64,000 nt of DNA, taken from contig CM052360.1 in assembly GCA_028551475.1 (NCBI GenBank), forward strand, positions 16,728,501-16,792,500, read 5' to 3'. The stretch is from Casuarina equisetifolia (taxonomy: Eukaryota > Streptophyta > Magnoliopsida > Fagales > Casuarinaceae). Under the pieces are notes generated by a model that made no database searches, had not been told where the DNA came from, and was given only the letters and a program-made list of their open reading frames with translations. The first letter of the stretch is position 1; each line of letters starts with the position of its first letter. The position numbers were made by a program, and so were the translations under genes. Below are positions 60,000 through 64,000 of this stretch, in pieces.

Positions 60000-62900
60000 T
60001 AATGAAATTCTTATCTTATCTAGAAAAGAGAATCGGGCAATGCTTCCTATTCTGTGACACGTGACCTTTCTATCTTCCATTTGCTCAATCTAAATTTATA
60101 ATATAGCCTCTTTCAACTGTCCAAATAATTTTGTAGCCTTTTTTTATGTCGAACAATATCAAAACGTACCATATAACTTTCTTAGGTTTGGGTGATTCCT
60201 TAGCTTATATTCTAAGCAGTGACTCAGCAAAAGCCAACAAATCTCTTATCAATCTTAATTTGGAGTTATTATATGACCATTCAACTATCTTCGTGTTCAT
60301 TTGTTATGTAACTGTTTGTTTTTTCTTATATAGTTTTGATGAACACAAAATGCAAGTCATGGTTTATTAATTACTACAACATAGTTAATTCTCCAAGTTA
60401 TTAGAAACTTTATTAAGAATTATTAGAGAGCCAAGGAAGATTGTCATTGTTGATAAGTGTCTAATTTAGTTGGGAGCAAGCATTATTTGTGACAAAGAGG
60501 TTCCAAATTTAACACTAAGAGCATATGTTGTTGCATCTTTTGAAAAAGGAATCATATCAAAACCTAATATTATTTTCTTTCTTTTTTTCTTTCTTTTGGA
60601 TATAAGCTTGAATTATCTTATATAATTCTGGAATCTTTTCTTCTAAGTCATTTCCTCAAAGAATAATCATTTATGACCAGCAGTTTTTGTAACTAGAGAT
60701 AAGAAATAAACTTGTTTGTGTTTTAAGTAAGCTTGTGTTAAAGCAGGAAACTAAGAAAATAAATTCAATTTTGTACATTAGAACCTTATTTTATATGGTG
60801 TAGCAAAATTTAAGCTAAAATATTTCAATAACATATATATTTTTAAATTGTAATAAGGATCAAAAGATTTCTAGCCTTACTAACTTACTACTGAAATAAT
60901 AGATAATCAAAGTAATCAATCAACTCTATAACTTACCTAATTCACTCTTCTCCTTTTGTAAGTTCTTTAACGAATTGAATAAAAGAAAACCTTTGAATCC
61001 GGTGGACGCAATCTCGCAGTTGTCTATCTGTTTCTTCTAATTAATTAAAGCACAAAATCTCGTCTAAGCCAAACTAGAATGATTGCCGGAAAAGGGGCTT
61101 CGAGAAGAATCTAGCAGCCAATATGAGTATTGTATCTTACTCACTAAGAAAACACCAAGTAAGTCCAACTTTCTCTTCTTTTTTCTCAAACTTTCACCTT
61201 CTGCCTTTTCCTTTTCTAATAAGAGTCGATTTGTCTTTATAACATGTTCAGCAGACACCCCAATAATAATTGCGCAGCTGATTGCTTTGTGGTGCCGAAA
61301 GAATCTCCGTCAAGAAGAGGACCCATCCAGCACGAACTTTGGTTCGACCGTTGCCCCGTCTTTCTTCAGTTCAGTGCAGACCACAAATGATTACCATAAT
61401 AATTGCACCATTCTTATCTTCAAATGAAGATAGCACATAAAGTGATGTAATGGCAGAATATAAGAAATTGGACAGAAAACTTTGCAATCATGATTGAGAA
61501 TAAACAGTTAAAACTGTAGTTAGCTTCAGAGCCAAGGTACGACTACAATGTCAACAAAATTGCATACCTATGGCCCTCAAGCATGCACAAAAAGAATTAT
61601 ACAACATCGGAAGGAAGTATTCTTCATTTTTAGTCCTTGGGTGGAGATTGAATTCATGAATTCGATCCATATGGATACACAGAACACTTATAATATTTCA
61701 GTATTGATGAAGGAACAACCATTGTGTCAGAGAAAATGTAAGAATGTTCAAATTTGGTCTGTCTAGAACATTATCTCTTTTCACTTTTCTTCTGAAAGGT
61801 AGACATATAGTCGAAAATCATCACTAATCACTAAAAGCTTCTTTTATTCTGTCCCCACCAAAAAGGCTTAATTAATGTCTCTTCTTTTATAATACATCGT
61901 TCCAGAGTCTGCAGTTGAATGTCCCAAATACCGTATAAGGACTACTACTGCTTTTTTTGGTTGCATATCGACATTCTCTGACGTTCAGAAAGCCAGAGAA
62001 TCAATCTCAAGGAAACAAAACTCTAATTTCTTCACATTAACTAATATTCAACTTACATAGTCTTTAGACTTATAATTTAAAGAGAAGTAGCACTTCTTTC
62101 TTCTCGCCCAGGCTTCTTTCCGTAGTCTTGGCGTTCTTTACTCCGGTTTCTTTTATCATTCCGCCTGTTTTGGCTGGGAATCCGACTCCTGTTTCCATTA
62201 AACTTTCTTTTTCACTTTCCTTGTGTGGACCGGTAATACGTGTTGAAGGCAATGGGGTTACTAAGAAAAAAAGGCGAGAGAAGACCAAGATTGTTGAAAC
62301 TTCAACCGAGTGTTTGTATTGAACAAAAGGGAGCAAAAGCAGAGCACATAAAAGATAATAATATACAAGGAGCTCAAAGCCTTCTATACACTGAGGCAAC
62401 GGTAAGAGTCTGAACTTTCAGTGTACAATGAAAAACCCTAATTTGTTTGTTAGCTGTAAAGTGCAGTAACAGAGAGGTAGCTAAATCCTAAAGAAAATGA
62501 AGGTAAGTAAGAGACTAAAGGAGTTGAAAATCGTGACTTCCACGTATGAAAAACGAAAACATAGTACATATGGCTTTTAAAAGGAAGGCAAATCTGAGTT
62601 ACAGAGTTGTTTAACTTAAGAAGAAGAACATAAATAGCTGTGCATTTCTTTATATAAAGGCTCAACAGGTAGCTGCCTATTGTCTCTCAACGGTTCAATC
62701 TTGAATTTAAACTTAGAACTTTACACTTCTGAGGTCTCTGCACTAGTTACTGAACTAATCGGAGAATTTAATTGCTCTAGAAAAGATGACACAAGGAGAG
62801 AGCTGGAGAGAGAAAACTGTCTGTCATTTGCTTTTTTGAGAGTGAGCTAGTCTGACTTTTCAACCTTTCCATGTGAGGCTTTTTGTTTAACTTGTTTCTT

Positions 62901-63110
62901 CTAGGACAAGGCATCCGAGGAGCTATCTTCTTTGAGAGTGAGCCAGTCTTTGGCGGGGCTAGGGGAGCCATGCCCAATTTGAAATGAACTGAGGTTTGAG
63001 TTATGGAATTAGCATCTCATCTATATCTAGAGAAACAATCTTAGAAGCTTCATATCCTCAAACATACTTGCATAAACGTCCAATAAAGGTAATCAATTGT
63101 TAATCAGAGT
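60000..63110. other. AT-rich intergenic region
   Basis: 3.1 kb with no recognised gene. Short frames at 60146-60370, 61083-61427, 62070-62399 and 62777-62977 match no family. In particular, no kinase domain is visible on the minus strand, although the DUF26 exon to the right would normally be followed by one. Confidence 0.5.
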
Positions 63111-63203
63111 CTTATGGGTGAAAAAATAGCCTAATTGCTAAGTTTGACCCACATCTTATGACCACATAATAACTTAAATTACAAGTATGATTGACATTGG
63201 TAC

Positions 63204-64000
63204 CTTGGGTTGTATTGGCATTGGTTGATGGTGGAAGAGGAGATGGTGCTGGTGCTACCGAAGAATATGGAGATGGCGGATAAGTTACCAAGTCATAGAA
63301 TGGTGAGATCTCATACCTCAAATTACAACTTGGTCCATTGACTCTTCCACCTATCCTCCCATCGCAACATACTGGGAAAGCATTCAACGCCTTATTCAAG
63401 CAATAGTTGCATTGTTGCTTCGATAAATCAGGCACACACTGCACAAGTCCGTATATCGTTAAGTTGGTTGGTCCACTTGCACTATTTGCTGCAAACTTAC
63501 GAAGAGAGTCACCGGCAGCAGCTTGACTCATTAGGCTTCCCAACAATCTCCCAACATCACTATTGAATTGATCAACATATTGGGCGGTTATGTTCTTGGT
63601 GTTCCACACAAAGATAGTTTGATCGGTTTCCACGAGGCCCAAAATGGAGCGATTAGAGTAATGTAACATACAGTAGTCAAGCCATCCAATTGCCTCCATT
63701 TTGTTGGGATAGAGTTGCTTGAAGAGAGATGTAGCATTTTTTAGGCAACCACGACAAACATCTGGCTTAACATCTCCTCTACAAAGTCCAATTGCATAGA
63801 CCTTGTCTGAGTTTTGGCCATAAGAGGAATAGTAGAAGTCATAGTTGATTTCCTTGTTTGCATAGAGAGAGGGGAGAAGATGATTGATGTTTGCCTCGAA
63901 GGTACTGCTAGCGGTGTAGTAACAGAAATGTCCAAGGAAGGCTGTCTGCGTGACTGCTTGAGTAGTGAATATGAAAATGGACAAGAGTGTTAGGATCTGG
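63204..64000 (-). CDS. DUF26 (Gnk2-homologous) protein, first exon, partial
   Basis: The reading frame is open through the right edge of the window, and the start codon lies outside; QILTLLSIFIFTTQA is the signal-peptide core. Two DUF26 domains follow, each with the hallmark C-x8-C-x2-C: CRGDVKPDVCRGC near 63740 and CVPDLSKQQCNYC near 63400. A Pro/Ser linker (PPSPYSSVAPAPSPLPP) then leads to a phase-1 donor, G then GTACC, at 63203. This is the standard first exon of a cysteine-rich receptor-like kinase, or of a secreted DUF26 protein. If the donor is not used, the frame reads on to a stop at 63112. No transmembrane or kinase exon is found downstream to 59.5 kb, so the gene is either a truncated receptor or a secreted form. 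DUF26 ectodomains include mannose-binding antifungal proteins and apoplastic or cell-surface receptors. Confidence 0.88.

Noticed and set aside
61083-61427. Frame with IIAQLIALWC, resembling the end of a receptor kinase
   Set aside because: Only a few residues resemble a kinase tail; no DRP or upstream kinase motifs, and wrong strand for the DUF26 gene.

Overview
This is plant nuclear DNA, most likely from a woody eudicot. The window is AT-rich, the host genes have short GT-AG introns, and the gene families present are plant ones: a BCS1-type AAA-ATPase of the HSR4 kind, small secreted defensins, a DUF4408/DUF761 protein and a DUF26 receptor ectodomain. More than half of the window is decayed LTR-retrotransposon DNA. 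I cannot name the species from sequence alone. All supported host genes lie on the minus strand.

Layout. (1) 1-2090: one end of a minus-strand LTR element (LTR 1645-2090, initiator-Met-tRNA primer site beside it) inserted in exon 1 of an AAA-ATPase pseudogene (2091-3063). (2) 3064-8900: spacer with an unexplained GC-rich block, then an intact two-exon AAA-ATPase of 500 residues (5815-8335) that is the tandem sister of the pseudogene. (3) 9345-13854: a Ty3-gypsy chromovirus fossil followed by a Ty1-copia fossil. (4) 13361-57215: three head-to-tail copies of one segment. Unit 1 is 13361-36750, unit 2 is 36751-52651 and unit 3 is 52652 to about 57215. Each carries one intact defensin gene of 89 codons in two exons (15591-16005, 39144-39563, 54919-55338). 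Units 1 and 2 also share an approximately 12-kb patchwork of copia and other LTR debris that is missing from unit 3. Unit 1 later gained a 1345-bp solo LTR and a 5.6-kb copia element. Unit 3 later gained a tandem TRIM in the defensin promoter. (5) 57141-57610: a degenerate tandem repeat of about 132 bp. (6) 58828-59520: a DUF4408/DUF761 membrane protein gene. (7) 63204-64000: the first exon of a DUF26 gene that runs off the right edge and has no kinase domain following it.

The most interesting signal is in the defensin trio. By hand count, defensins 2 and 3 differ at 19 of 158 bases in the exon for the mature peptide, and every changed codon changes the amino acid. Their introns differ at only about 4 of 150 bases. 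All eight framework cysteines are kept. This is the pattern of recent duplication followed by diversifying selection on a secreted antimicrobial or signalling peptide. The AAA-ATPase, defensin and DUF26 families are all often linked to stress or pathogen response, but nothing in the sequence shows that they act together.
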